Positions 1 to 12,000 of a stretch of 64,000 nt of DNA are shown here, piece after piece. The stretch covers positions 682,001 to 746,000 of the forward strand of contig JAACJP010000016.1 in assembly GCA_013368375.1 (NCBI GenBank), read 5' to 3'. The first letter of the stretch is position 1, and the number at the start of each line of letters is the position of its first letter. A model generated the notes under the pieces. The model was given only the letters and a program-made list of their open reading frames with translations, was not told where the DNA came from and did no database searches. The stretch comes from Tricholomella constricta. Its lineage: Eukaryota > Basidiomycota > Agaricomycetes > Agaricales > Lyophyllaceae. Position numbers and translations under genes: made by a program.

Positions 1-1065
1 CTCGGCCAAATCAAAACGAAACTTACTTCGATGACTTTCAAAAAAACGTTTCCCAGCTGGTAGACATCTGCCTTGAATGGATCGTAGGGCTCGGGACGTG
101 CATACTCGGGTGCCGACCTGTCTTGGCCCAATCTTGTCGTATCCTTCACGTCCTTTAATCCAGTAGGGTACCGACGGGATATACCGAAATCAATAAAATG
201 GTACGGAACAGGCCGAACAGACCATCGCGCGCGCCAGCGAAATGTTAACGAGACACCGTCGTTGGTCATTCGTTGAGCGAAATGAAAACCACGGGGGACA
301 ACTTTTGAAGCATCCATCATGAGATTGAAGTAACAGGCATCACTGTTCAAGGAAAATCAATACTTAGTTTAATCAAAAAAGCAACGAGGTACCGATGAGA
401 AACGTTCAAGTCGTGCATGAACTCCAATCCCTGAATTCCCATTATCAGTGCATCAGAGCGCCATGGGCGAAAGTTTGACCTGTAGCAATTGATGAAAGGC
501 TTCAAATACTTCACCAACTCGCCTGAAGGGGACCTGGTTGAACTGAAGCAGTTGTGGCATAACAATCAACACCTGCGAGTCATCGTTGGGGAGAAGCACC
601 ACATCCAAAAGAGGAGCTGTGCGATTTCTGGGATTGGCCATGAGCTCAGGCGACGCTAAGTATCGATATATGGGAAGCTCTTCAGTCGAAGTGTCAATGC
701 ATTTAATGACAACCTTTGTCCCATCGCATTGGCGTGTAGCGTCAATAAGGCCCGGTCTCTGTGCCATATACTAGATGAGCCAACATCGCGGTTTGGAAGC
801 CGGGATACATTACTGGGAGAGACAATGCATCCTCGAAACTGTATATGTCCCTTCCGATTCTTTTAGGCTTCAACCATGATGGTGTCCAGTCGGGTTGATA
901 ACGAGGGCGTAATTTGTAGCCACGCATCAGAAGGAACGGCTGAAGGCCAACCCAGAACTTCTCGCTCTCGGTCAGCTCTCCCATGAACGCATCGCGAGAT
1001 ATGAATTCGTTTTTTTGGAGAGAAAGAGCGTACGCCTCGTCTGCGCCCTCCCATTCAGCGACCAT
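1..1065 (-). CDS. Kinase-like protein, copy 1 (3' end beyond window edge)
   Basis: Protein-kinase-like protein of a family common in agaricomycetes. The N-terminal exon has the family signature RGYKLRPRYQPDWTPSW in place of a glycine-rich loop. Exon 2 carries a beta-3 lysine (KVVIK) and the hinge region. A tiny exon ends at SHR and the next begins DACYFN, so the splice creates HRDACYFN, a catalytic loop with Asp and Asn but no usual Lys. DFG is intact (FIDFGISRRY), followed by APEY and the helix-F motif KADVYQLG. Introns are about 50-60 bp. I chose the ATG at 1063-1065 because copy 2 starts at the same residue; another in-frame ATG lies four codons upstream. The C-lobe exon is outside the window. 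It is divergently paired with the coiled-coil gene at 1426 and is nearly identical to copy 2 at 5.7-7.0 kb. Substrate unknown. Confidence 0.8.
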
Positions 1066-1425
1066 AGCGTTTGGCAATAAACGTTTGTATGGTCGTGTTT
1101 ATCATTTTGAAGCGATTCGCAAACGTACGAGCCATGATCAACAACGACACGAATCATTCTGATTAGAGCGACGATCGTTGGCTCATCTGCTTATAGTCCA
1201 AAGACAGTGGGTGTTGATACACCATGTATGGCTTAGACTCCTATCTTACCCTATTGAGCCTTTCTTTCTCACCGCGCCCAAACGATGTGGCTATAATCGG
1301 CTGACTGCTACATTTAACGCTCGCCCATTTCGATCCTTCTGTGGAACATGTTGAAATTCAGAGTCATCTGGAAATATATAAAGGTCCAGATGAACGAATC
1401 TCACTCACCTTTCTTGAGGAATATC
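1066..1425. promoter_or_regulatory. Bidirectional promoter, kinase 1 / coiled-coil 1
   Basis: A 360-bp spacer between the divergent start codons, carrying no ORF of its own. A TATA-like string (atatataaagg) sits about 50 bp upstream of the coiled-coil ATG. The equivalent spacers in the other pairs are 376 bp (7009-7384), about 367 bp (33100-33466) and 369 bp (57087-57455), each with a TATA-like string just upstream of the coiled-coil gene. That the two genes are co-regulated is inference. Confidence 0.5.
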
Positions 1426-2698
1426 ATGCAGCGAAAGCGACATCAATACAAGGCTGGTGTTGCAAGTCTCGTCGCTATGCACAATGAACATGTTGCAAAG
1501 AGAAATGCTCATCCTGCCGAGCTGGAACAGTTTAAACGAGATGCCAAGCGAGCAATGGATTCGTGCGTATGCCTTATTTTCATCTCTGATTTTGTTTGAC
1601 ATGGTTGAACAGGATCATGTCCCATGTGAAACAAATTCAGCGTGAGCTGAATAGTATTATGGCCTTTCCGATGATTCTTGTCCGGGACAGATACCGGGAC
1701 CGGATTGACGAATGTAAGCATAAACTTGAGGATGCCATCAGCGAGTACAACGTATGTCGCTTCAAGGTCAGACTTTTCTCAACAGTTCTAACTTCAGCTG
1801 TAGACAAGCACCGCAGCAGCGATTGCTGCTTTGCTCGGAGCTGAAATCATGGCCGCTGATCGCATGGTTCTTCAGAAGCCTGTTCAACAAGTCCGTATGC
1901 CCCTCCCCTTATTTGTTACGACTAATCCATGTGGGAATTACAGGCCTCGAATCCGGTTGAGGTATGCGGGTATTCTACCGATATTTTACACCGCTCATTC
2001 GCTGTAATGTTCGTCTTAGCATACCTCTGGGCCAAGGTCAACTCCGCGAATTTTATTTCAGTGGTTGCATCGGCTTAACCTTCTACGCCCAGTGTTTATC
2101 ACACTCCTCATGTTCCAGGCACTGTTAGGTGCGCCAACGTGTTCATGTATCTACTTGGCTCGCTAATTATTTCCATCTCGAAGTCATCTAAGCTTGTAGG
2201 TTTTCGAATACCTTCTTCCCATCGTAACACGGTTCTCTTACCAAGTACAGGCCCCCCTTTTGGTACCCACCTCCACGATATAACTATCAACAGTGGGTAT
2301 TCGCTTCTGTCTTGGGAGGTATCGACCCGACTTTCCTCCTGGTTCTAGATCAAGGGAAAGCCTTGACAGCAATCAGCCTCCGTACTTTGTTCCTTCAAAC
2401 CTCCAAAGCCGCATAAGCCTGTCAGTCATTCATCGTCCTGTTGTTAAGTCGATCTTCTCACCAGAAATGTAGCCCACCATTTATCAACCCACCCTCACAG
2501 ATCTTTTCGCAGCAGTGAGTTTCGTTTGTATTCAATTCGGCCGATGACTGATTATCCATGTCGTGTTTTAGATCTAGGGAAAGCTTTGACAGCAACAGGC
2601 ACGGCGGCTTCCTGGCTGGACCACACAGCGCACCCTACGGAAGCGGATCTGGAAGTCGACACCCTTACAGCGGCAACGCCAGTGGAAACCGTCGCTGA
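1426..2698 (+). CDS. Coiled-coil protein with Ser-rich tail, copy 1
   Basis: Small spliced gene of unknown function. Exon 1 (from MQRKRHQYKAG) and exon 2 (QIQRELNSIMAF ... RDRYRDRIDECKHKLED) predict charged, heptad-like helices. Exon 3 reads TSTAAAIAALLGAEIMAADR and ends QKPVQQ. A further exon starts ASNPVE. It either runs to a TAA at 2076-2078 or splices onward to two serine-rich exons, both beginning SRES(L/F)DSN, at about 2347 and 2573, ending at TGA 2696-2698. I favour the long form because the two duplicated loci differ there by AGG versus CGA, both Arg in that frame, and because copies 3 and 4 also have Ser-rich tail exons. The exact 3' structure needs cDNA. No known domain recognised. 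Confidence 0.55.
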
Positions 2699-3123
2699 CG
2701 TGCCTGGTGCATGATTTTCCTTTTTTGCCGTCCCGAATACATCCTTGATATGGCTTTTTGATGATTTATCATGATTTTCAATCATTCTGTCAGCTCAGTC
2801 ACCACGATACCCACCTCGCTACATTGCTTCTCCTACTCTCTTGTGCCCATGTTTGTAGTAACGTCGAATATGCAACCATCTCTGTAAACCTTTCTAACAA
2901 ATTGGAAAGTGGCGCAATGACTATCGAGCGCGACGATGCGTGACCAATGTGTTCTATTCAGAGAAAGTGCTTGTTCTCGATTTTCCATGCACAGTTCACT
3001 ACGTTATAAAAATGAGGATGCAATATACATGCGCTACAATATTAATATGATTCACAGAAAAAAATTCAATATCAATGTTCAACGTCCAACGTTGCAAGGT
3101 GCAAGACGCATAGGCTGGCATCC
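2699..3123. other. Non-coding spacer, duplicated at 8659-9083
   Basis: No supported gene. AT-rich in its last 150 bp, just before the metallopeptidase remnant. The sequence matches 8659-9083 closely with scattered substitutions. Confidence 0.5.
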
Positions 3124-3538
3124 TCACACAGTCACCACACCCGCCACACACCCCAAAAGCACCGCATCAACCGTCCCCATCGTCTTCTTCTCAATGCACA
3201 TCGCAATTCCGCCCTGCTCCTTCATCGCCTTCTTGCCCGGCCACATCCCCTTTTCCTGCAGCCCAATAAAGTTCACGGCCAGCGCGCCATCCACTGTGTT
3301 TTTGCCGTAGAATGAGGCCTCCTTGACGCGGTGTCGGGCATATACCTCGGGCGGTCCGGTTGTCGTCCAGGTTCCATTTGAGGACATGCGCAACAAACGC
3401 GATGACTACGTTGAGTTCAGTAAAAGAAACGTGGATCACTGAATGAAGAGGGCATGACGTACCCGTCCAGATGAGCCGGGGATGGCTTATCTGTAGCGTC
3501 AGACTCCGCGTCCCAGCAACGAGATCTTTCACGTTCAC
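3124..3538 (-). pseudogene. 3' fragment of ER metallopeptidase gene
   Basis: Matches the last exons of the complete gene at 9084-12669: ISHPRLIWT, then AHVLKWNLDDN, ASFYGKNT, FIGLQEKGMWPGKK and the C-terminus AGVVTV followed by a stop. It is truncated upstream, carries a frameshift after LKWNLDDN and has lost about 15 codons after ASFYGKNT and others after GGIAM. It was carried along by the segmental duplication and has no peptidase domain. Confidence 0.85.
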
Positions 3539-4029
3539 ACGAGAGGAACTAAGCCACATCGCCGCTCCGTCTGTCCAGGTCTTCAGGACTGAGCATTGGC
3601 CCTCCCGCTCTATGGCATCTGCCGCTGCCACTGTCACTACCACTGCCTCCAAAGTTTGTTACTGGCACCGTACCCACAGAATGCTTGGACGCCGACAGGC
3701 CATGGCCGTGTCCTTACGCCCCGCGCTGCCTGTCGTTCCTCATTCCTCGATCTTCGATCTTCGAGGCTATAGGTTTGCTTCGCATGTGCTGGTTCAAAGC
3801 TAAATCTCTACAACGCATAGTATCAGTTCTGCTCTCTACTTGCCGCGTTTTCGTAGGTTGGGGCAGGCTGCACGTGTATCACAGGGACTTGTGTCGACTC
3901 GTCGTCCTTGAGTTGGGCTTTACGACTTTCACTTTCATTTCCCACTTTCTCGCGGTGGGCAAAGTTTACATACCTACGCCTCTGCCCCCCAGCCTGCGAC
4001 CGCTGTTGTGCGTCCGCTTTGCTGGCTTA

Positions 4030-4860
4030 ACGAAGAGATCTGAGCACCTCTCTTTCCTCTTACCAAACGTCTGTTGTGGAAAAATTGGCCATGACTGTGC
4101 AGTGTGGCGTATCACACCGTTTGCCGTGGAGATAATGCGGCCCTTGGGGAGCACGAATTGTCCTTTTTGCCATGTGGTCTTTACGATACATGGTGCAAAT
4201 TGGGCCACAACGCGCTATTGCCACGTCGGTTTTCAGCATCTCTCTCTCACATACACAACGTGGGTTTCTTCCCTTCCAGGGTGCTCTTGTCATCTGTGAC
4301 TTGAGCACTTGATCACAGTGGGAATATTACATATTGTATCATGTTCTGTGCTTGTGAGGCTGAGTCGGCGGGAGCTCACCGCCTCTCTCTGCCTGCGAAC
4401 GCCGTTGTGCTTCCATTCTGTCATCTTGATGGAGAGATTCGAACTGGCTCCAGGCTTCTTTCTTCCTTGCCTTACCAAACTCTGTTTGTGGAGAAATGGG
4501 CGACTTCTGAGCAGTGTGGCGTATAACTCCGTATACACCGTCGCAGTGATGGTGCGACCTCGGAAAAGCACAGACTGTGCTTTTTGGTGACCCTGGGAAG
4601 ATCTGCAGGGTGTTGCGTTGATGGCCATGTGGCCGTTACGTAGTGCAAGTCGAGTGACAACATGCCGTTGCCACGCTGCTTTTCATGTGCCCAGTTTAGG
4701 GCCATGATTCGCATCTCTCTCTCAACATGGCCCGCTGCTCCTCGGCAGATTTGGGTTCCTCCCTTTCCTAGTTGCTTTTTCTGTCATTAATATCTATGAC
4801 TCGAGCACCTAATCACAGTGGGAATATTGCATCATGTGCTCAGGCTGTGCTCTTGTAAGT
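4030..4860 (+). repeat. Diverged ~400-bp direct repeat
   Basis: Two related blocks, about 4040-4360 and 4450-4860. Both run from a cttaccaaac string through gcagtgtggcgtat and catctctctctcaacat-like sequence to a shared atcacagtgggaatatt block. A third short match occurs near 5100-5150 (tgtcatttatgactcgag). Substitutions and indels are frequent, so the repeat is old. Confidence 0.55.
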
Positions 4861-5320
4861 GGTACTAATGATTTGACGGACCTCATTTCTTCCCCAAAGA
4901 TCGCCTTGTGTACGTACGCGCTCTAGCATCGCAAAATTCCTGGCAATTGTGGACCATGGATGTCACTACTGTATCGCAATTGCCAGTTTCCTTCAATTTG
5001 TAGATTCAATGCCGTCCGAATGTATAACGCTGTGGTGTGGGCTGGGAATGAACCATATCTAAGTGAGAATAAAGCGGGAGCAAAGAGAACCCATCGCTCT
5101 TCTTGTCATTTATGACTCGAGGACCATGGGAATGTTAGGGCTAGTGTTGTGCTGTGTGGGCAACATAATTTGCTATGGAGGGTCCTTCGTTGAGTTCTAA
5201 ACAGCCATCCCACCACCTTGGGCCCCGCTCTAGTATTGCGTGATTGGTGTGTAACGGTACTATGAACCGGTGTTCAGCTCGGCTCGATTCCATTCATCGA
5301 CTCCCAAACTTTATATATAG

Positions 5321-5480
5321 GTCATGTTGTAAACTAAGCTCAGCCGTATGTCTGGAACGACTGAATATATTCGTGTACCTGTTGTAAACTAAGCTGCGCT
5401 ACTGTAAGTATTAACCTTGTAGGGTAAATAGATAAATGACATACCTCAGCCGTATGTCTGGAACGACTGAGGTATGCTAC
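5321..5480. repeat. Short direct repeats with palindrome
   Basis: The string cagccgtatgtctggaacga occurs twice (near 5341 and 5448) and ttgtaaactaagct also occurs twice. The second unit is framed by the inverted arms catacctcag and ctgaggtatg, giving a 10-bp stem. Confidence 0.6.
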
Positions 5481-5700
5481 CGATCACGAATGTCCGTAAG
5501 TAGTGCAACTGTACAGTACCAAAATGCCTCCGTCTTTCCTTTTCCTTCTGGGCGAGTGTCTCCGCGTGTCCCACGTGATCCTGACGCGTCGTACGCGAGG
5601 TCCTATTCCAACAGGTCAACCGCAAGTCTATGAAAGAAGGGGTTTGTATTCAATTCTCGTTAATGTAAAACGAAACAAAACGAATGCTCGGACTTAAAGG

Positions 5701-7008
5701 CTACACTAGCGAGTTCACTCCGCAGAAGCTAATCTCAAATTTCTCGCCCCAGGTCAGCCATGGTCTCCAGATGCGACATTTGAACAGACGCTTATCCATT
5801 CCGTCCAAAATTTGCAAAGCAGCAGCTGGAGAAGGTCGACCGTTGGGATCGGGGCTTGTCATGGCTTTTCCGAGAGCGAGAAACGGTTCCAAACCATCAG
5901 GATCATATGGCTGCGCTAACGTCAATGACAGTTCCGACCTCTCGACCAGATCAAAACGCAACTTACTTCGATGACCTTCAAAAAAACGTTTCCCAGCTGG
6001 TAGACATCTGCCTTGAATGGATCGTATGGCTCGGGACGTACATACTCGGGTGCCGACCTGTCTTGGCCCAATCTTGTCGTATCCTTCACGTCCTTTAGCC
6101 CAGCAGGGTACCGACGAGATATACCGAAATCAATAAAATGATACGGAACAGGTCGAACGGACCACCGTGCGCGCCAGCGAAATTTTAATGAGACACCGTC
6201 GTTGGTCCATCGTTGAGCGAAATGAAAACCTCGTGGGACAACTTTGGAAGCATCCATCATGAGATTGAAGTAACAGGCATCACTGTTTAACAAAAATCAA
6301 TACTTAACTTAATCGAAAAAGTAACGAGAGAGTACCGATGAGAAACGTTCAAGTCGTGCATGAACTCCAATCCCTGAAATCCCATTATCAGTGCATCAGA
6401 GGGCCATGGGCGAAAGTTTGACCTGTAGTAATTGTTCAAAAGCTTCAAATATTTCACCAATTCGCCTGAAAGGGACTTGGTTGAACTGAAGCAGTTGTGG
6501 CATGACAATCAACACCTGTGAGTCGTCGTTGGGAAGAAGCACCACATCCAGAAGGGGAGCCGTGCGGTTTCTGGGATTGGCCATGAGCTCAGGCGACGCC
6601 AAGTATTGATAGATGGGAAGCTCTTCAGTCGAAGTGTCAATGCATTTAATGACAACCTTTGCCCCATCGTATTGGCGTATAGCGTCAATAAGGCCTGGTC
6701 TCTGTGCCATATACGAGATGAGCCAATATCGCGGTTCGGAAGCCGAGATACATTACTGGGAGAGACAATGCGTCCTCGAAGCTGTACAAGTCCCTTCCAA
6801 TTTCCTTGGGTTTCAACCATGATGGTGTCCAGTCGGGTTGATAACGAGGGCGTAACTTGTAGCCACGCATCAGAAGGAACGGCTGAAGGCCAACCCAGAA
6901 TTTCTCGCTCTCGGTCAGCACTCCCATGAACGCATCGCGGGATATGAATTGGCTTTTTTGGAGAGCAAGAGCGTATGCCTCGTCTGCGCCTTTCCACTCA
7001 GCAACCAT
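5701..7008 (-). CDS. Kinase-like protein, copy 2 (complete)
   Basis: Complete paralogue of copy 1, five exons. N-terminal RGYKLRPRYQPDWTPSW, then KVVIK (ATP-binding Lys), hinge LIVMPQLLQFNQ, catalytic loop HRDACYFN formed across an intron, FIDFGISRRY (intact DFG), APEY, and KADVYQLG. The final exon encodes the C-lobe (LEPFLALGKAMTS, RPSPAAALQILDG) and stops at TAG 5701-5703. There is no glycine-rich loop and Cys replaces the catalytic-loop Lys two residues after Asp. These differences are family-wide here, so weak, unusual or no catalysis are all possible. It is divergently paired with the coiled-coil gene at 7385. No frameshift seen. Confidence 0.85.
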
Positions 7009-7384
7009 AACGGTTGGCGATGAAGTTTTGTGTGGTCGTGTTTAGCATTCTAAAGCGATTCGCAAGTGTACGAACCATGATCAATAACGACACGGCGAAT
7101 CAATCTGATTTGAACAAGGATCGCTGGCTCATTTGCTTACAATCCAAAGGCAGTGGGTGTCTAGACACCATGTATGGATAAGGTTTTTTATTTACCTTAT
7201 TGAGCCTCTCTTTCTCACCGCGCCGAGACGTTGTGGCTAAAATTGGCCGACTGCTACATTTATCACTAGGCCCACTTCGATCCTTGAATGGAACAGGTTG
7301 AGATCCAGAGTCATCTACACAGTCATCTGGAAATATATAAAGGCCCAGAGGAAAGAAACTTACTCACCTTTCCTGAGGATTATC
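7009..7384. promoter_or_regulatory. Bidirectional promoter, kinase 2 / coiled-coil 2
   Basis: A 376-bp spacer homologous to 1066-1425. The same aatatataaagg TATA-like string lies about 50 bp before the coiled-coil ATG. Confidence 0.5.
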
Positions 7385-8658
7385 ATGCAGCGAAAGCGAC
7401 GTCAATACAAGGATGGTGTTGCAAGTCTCTTCACTATGCACAACGAACATGTTGCAGAGAGAAATGCTCATCCTCCTGAGCTGGAACAGTTTAAACAAGA
7501 TGCCAAGCGAGCAATGAACTCGTGCGTATGCCTTATTTTCACCTCTTATTTTCTTTGACATGGATGAACAGGATCATGTACCGTATGGAACAAATTCAGC
7601 GTGAGCTGGATAGTATTATGGCCTTTCCGATAATTCTTGTCCGGGACAGATACCGGAAACGGATTGATCAATGTCGGCAGGAACTCGAGGACGCCATCAG
7701 GGAGTACAAAGCATGTCGCTTCAAGGACAGACTTTTCGCATAGTTCTAACTTGAACTGTAGACAAACACCGCAGCAGCGATTGCTGCTTTGCTCAGAGCT
7801 GAAATCATGGCTGCTGATCGCATGGTTCTTCAGAAGCCTGTTCAACAAGTCCGTACGCCCCTCCCCTTATCTGTTACGACTAATCCATGTGGGAATTACA
7901 GACCTCGAATCCGGTTGAGGTATGCGGGTATTCTACCGATATTTCAAACCGCTCATTCGCTATATTGTTCGTCTTAGCATACCTCTGGGCCAAGGTCAAC
8001 TCCGCGAATTTTATTTCAGTGGTCACGTCGGCTTAACCTTCAATTTCCAGTGTTTATCACACCCCTCATGTTCCAGGCACTTTTAGGTGCGCCAACGTGT
8101 GTTCATGTATTTACCCATCTCGCTAATTATTTGCACCTTGGAGCCATTTAAGCCTGTAGGTTTTCGAATACCTTCTTCCCATCGTAACACGGCTCTCTTA
8201 CCAAGTACAGACCCTCCTTTTGGCACCCACCTCCACAATATAACTACCAACAGTGGGTATTCGCTTCTGTCTTGGGAGGTATCGACCCGACTTTCCTCCT
8301 GGTTCTAGATCAAGGGAAAGCCTTGACAGCAATCAGCCTGCGTACGTTGTTCCTTCAAACCTCCAAAGCCGCATAAGCCTGTCAGTCATTCATCGTCCTG
8401 TTATTAAATCGATTTCCTCACCAGAAATGTAGCCCACCATTTATCAACCCACCCTCACAGATCTTTCCTCAGCAGTGAGTTTCGTTTGTATTCAATGCGG
8501 CCAATGACTGATTATCCATGTCGTGTTTTAGATCTAGGGAAAGCTTTGACAGCAACCGACACGGCGGCTTCCTGGCTGGACCACACAGAGCACCCTACGG
8601 AAGCGGATCTGGAAGTCGACACCCTTACAGCGGCAACGCCAGTGGAAACCGTCGCTGA
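7385..8658 (+). CDS. Coiled-coil protein with Ser-rich tail, copy 2
   Basis: Paralogue of the gene at 1426. Exon 1 begins MQRKRRQYKDG, exon 2 contains QIQRELDSIMAF and RDRYRKRIDQCRQELED, and exon 3 has TNTAAAIAALLRAEIMAADR. The intron after REYK starts GC instead of the GT seen in copy 1, a GC-AG donor if spliced. The ASNPVE-type exon here reads TSNPVE and can stop at 8034-8036. Alternatively, Ser-rich exons starting SRESLDSN and SRESFDSN continue to TGA 8656-8658. No known domain recognised. Pairing with a divergent kinase gene is conserved in all four copies. Confidence 0.55.
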
Positions 8659-9083
8659 CGTGCCTGGTGCATGATTTTCCTTTTTTGCCGTCCCGAATAC
8701 ATCCTTGATATGGCTTTTTGATGATTTATCATTATTTTCAATCATTCTGTGCGCTCAGTCACCACGATACCCACCTCGCTACATTGCTTCTCCTACTCTC
8801 TTGCGTCCATGTTTGTAGTAACGTCGAATATGCAACCATCTCTGAAAACTTTTACAACAAATTGGAAAGTGGCGCAATGACTATCGAGCGTGATCAATGT
8901 ATTCATTCTATTCGGAAAAAGTGCTTTTCTTGATTTTCCAGGCACAGTTCACTACGTTATAAAAATGAGGATGCAATATACATGCGCTATTAAATTAATA
9001 TGATTCACAGAAGAAAATTCAATATCAATGTTCAACGTCTAACGTTGCAATATGCAAGATGCAAGACGCATATGCTGGCATCC

Positions 9084-12000
9084 TCACACAGTCACCACGC
9101 CCGCCACACAGCCCAAAAGCAACGCATCCACCGTCCCCCGCGTCTTCTCCTCAATCCACATATCAAGTTCCTCAAACAGCTGCATCGCAACGCCGCCCTG
9201 CTCCTTGACCGCCTTCTTGCCCGGCCACATCCCCTTCTCCTGCAGCCCAATAAAGTTCACCGCCAGCGCGCCGTCCGCCCCTCCCGCCCCATCCCCAAGC
9301 TTCAGGACAAGATCGATGTTCCATGTGTTTTTGCCGTAGAATGAGGCCTCCTTGACGCGGTGCCGTGCGTATTCCTCGGGTGGGTTGTCGTCGAGGTTCC
9401 ACTTGAGGACGTGCGCGTCAAACGCGACGACTACGTAGAAAAGCACTGCTCAGCAAAAGAAATGTGGAACATGAATGGGGAGAGCTTGACGTACCCGTCC
9501 AGATGAGCCCAGGGTGGCTGATCTGTAGTGTCAGACTCCGCGTCCCGGCATTCAGGTCTTTCACGTCATTAACCGCTGAAATCGTGAACCCATTGCCGGG
9601 AACAGTCCACGGCGACACATATGCGGGGTCAACAGCGAGCGGGACCTTGAACGGGGTCAAGAACTACCAAACCACATCACCATGTCAGAAAAAGAACGAA
9701 AAAAAAAAGGAAAAAAAGATCAAGTGCAGGCTAAAACTAAAGACGCACGGCAGAAAAGGGATATAACGGATCCCAGTCCGAGTTGTAGTCGTCCATGACG
9801 ACCGGTGTCAGCTCCAGCGAGGAGGTGTTGGCTGTGGCACCAGGACGGCGCGCGACGAACTCGTTCATGATGTCCGTCGCGAGGAGCTCGAACCCCGGCG
9901 CGCCATCCGCATCCGCAATATGGAGATGCTGTTCGTGCGTCGTGATCTGGCACATTTAAATTAATCAGTACATGCATCCCAACGTGTTGATCGAGCAACG
10001 CACGTTCTCCAGGTGCAGGATAAACATGCGCTTCTGGTGCATGTCGTCGAATGGCGCACGCATCGCGAAGACGGCGATGAGCACTGCCGTGACGAGGCTT
10101 GCGTACACGACACCACGGCGCAGTGCGCGCGGGCCGAAGCGGTGTGCGAAGGGTACAACGAGTGGGAGTGCGAGAGAGCCGATACTCGAAACGATGGTGG
10201 CGATCAGGTGGTCTGCTGGTGCCTCGGCGCCGATGCGGCCAGTCTAAATATTTTAGAAACGAAATAGCAGCCAGTGTGAGTTGGGAAACCGTAAAAGATG
10301 GATGCAGAAGAAAGGCAAAGAGATGGGGATACACGTACTAGGGGCACGAAAACCTCGATTACGGGAACGAGGAGCAAGACGCCACCGAGGAGGGGCAGGG
10401 CCTGGCCTAACGCGTATGTGAGGAGCGAGATTTCGTTGGTGCCGCCGCTTATGAGGGGATTAACGAGGAGGACAAGGAAGATCGGGAAGGCAGAAAGGAA
10501 GAAAATGGCCGCGGAGCCGACACCGAGCATCTGCACGCCCCACGCCGTGCCGGCCTGGAGAAGTAGAAGCGCGGTCAAGATGCTGTGTTCCTGGACAGGC
10601 CCAACGATGACTTGCGACAGGAGGGTGCCTGTATAGAGGGGCGCATCGATCAGATGAGGCACGCTGATTAGATGCAAGGGAGGGTGCGTACCAAGTAAAG
10701 CTGCGGGGGCGTACAGCACGATGGCGGAATACTCGCTTGCAAACCAGCTCATAGCTTTGCCGAGGACGCGGCTCATGATGAAAGCGACGACGTTCGGGAC
10801 GAAGAGGCACCCGACGATGCCCGCGACGACTGCGAGCATCCCACGTGCCTGCTCGGCCCAAACGCCGTGGCGCTTTCCATTAGGAGCGGGAGCTTGGAAG
10901 GTTGCGACGACCAGTGCGATGGAGGCAGCGAGAAGGGCGGTGTATATGACCTTGGCAGTGGTGAACGAGTAGATGAAGAAGTGACCGAGGTAGGAGAAGA
11001 AGACTGTTGTAGGACGAGTGTAGGTTGTTAGAGTCGGAATGGGTGAACCCGCCGCAGAGAGGTAGCGCAGAAGAGCGAGAGTGTTCTCGGCCATGTTCTG
11101 AAGTATTTGAGTAAAGAAAGAGGGACGAATAAGAAGAAAATATTACCTGCGCGACTCCAGCTTGTATATTTTCCACTAGATCCTGAGAAACCCAAAACTG
11201 TGAGCACGATACGATTTTATTGCACGCGGGCGTAATCAGACCTTGCGCATGTGGTATAGATAGCTGTTTCCAACAATGGCGATCTGTTCGATCGTCAGGC
11301 GAGGTTAGCACAAATAAGCCAGAAGTCAACTCACATCAAGGCCTGTTACATTCAAGTACTGTTCGAACTGTCGAAAGTCAGTACTACTTTGCATGAGCCA
11401 CAGGAGTTTTTTCAAAGCACCTTGTCAAGTAAGGGATGGGACGAGGACGTACTCAGAAAGGATTATGCCCGAGCTAAATATGTCGTTGGCGAATATCGTG
11501 CCAAAGGGTCTGGAATGCGCACATGAGGCTATCAGCAGTTACGAATCGGTGGAATATGGCATACCTTGGGACATGGGAATATGCTTCGATCATTTCCTCT
11601 GAAGTAGCTTGGAATAAAATCTCACGACCGGTGGTTCCAGCGGCTGGAAGCATATAAGTGGCCAAAACAGTGCTTTGGTGTCGAGTGGAGCTCACCTTCG
11701 AGATTGATAACAGCACGAACACTGTGACGCGTCAAAATCGGCCAATTAAAAAATAAATGGCCCCCACTCACGTAGAAGCAATAGGATGTTGCGTCGAGAA
11801 AAGATGTGATCCATCCTGCAATGATTCCTCCGCGTGATTAAACACTGCAAATACCCCGTCCAATCAGTCCACTTGTATTCCAAGACCAGTTCTCCAAGCT
11901 CACAAAATACAATCGCGTGCTTGGGCGACCAGTTCGGGGTATTCACGAGGACACGCATGCAGTCCAACATAACGCCGACCGAAATGGCGTCGTCCGCCGC

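Larger units (their letters stand above)
1..3538. repeat. Segmental tandem duplication, unit 1
   Basis: Aligns with 5941-9568 over its whole length: kinase gene, promoter, coiled-coil gene, spacer and the 3' end of the ER metallopeptidase gene. Homology stops at about 3538 (9568 in the other unit), inside the metallopeptidase coding region. The left boundary is outside the window. Confidence 0.9.
3539..5700. other. Gene-free spacer between duplication units
   Basis: I see no convincing gene; ORFs here lack splice-linked partners and differ between the internal repeats. It contains the imperfect direct repeats at 4030-4860 and the small repeat and palindrome cluster near 5.3-5.5 kb. Confidence 0.5.
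5941..9568. repeat. Segmental tandem duplication, unit 2
   Basis: Second unit of the duplication described at 1-3538. Divergence is uneven: the block 2540-2860 / 8500-8820 differs at only a few positions, while 2100-2340 / 8060-8300 differs at more than one in ten. Confidence 0.9.

Noticed and set aside
2108..2348. ORFs on both strands also found near 8060-8308
   Set aside because: The two units differ here at more than one base in ten, with non-synonymous changes and a 2-bp indel that shifts the frame; it behaves as neutral sequence.
2526..2714. ORF MYSIRPMTDYPCRVLDLGKA, also at 8486
   Set aside because: The difference between units is non-synonymous in this frame but synonymous in the overlapping SRESFDSN frame, so the latter is preferred.
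3685..4299. 204-residue plus-strand ORF
   Set aside because: It crosses an imperfect direct repeat and is not kept in the second repeat unit; no domain or splice partner.
9720..10334. 204-residue minus-strand ORF rich in Arg and Pro
   Set aside because: It is a different frame of the metallopeptidase exons, which carry the conserved sequence there.
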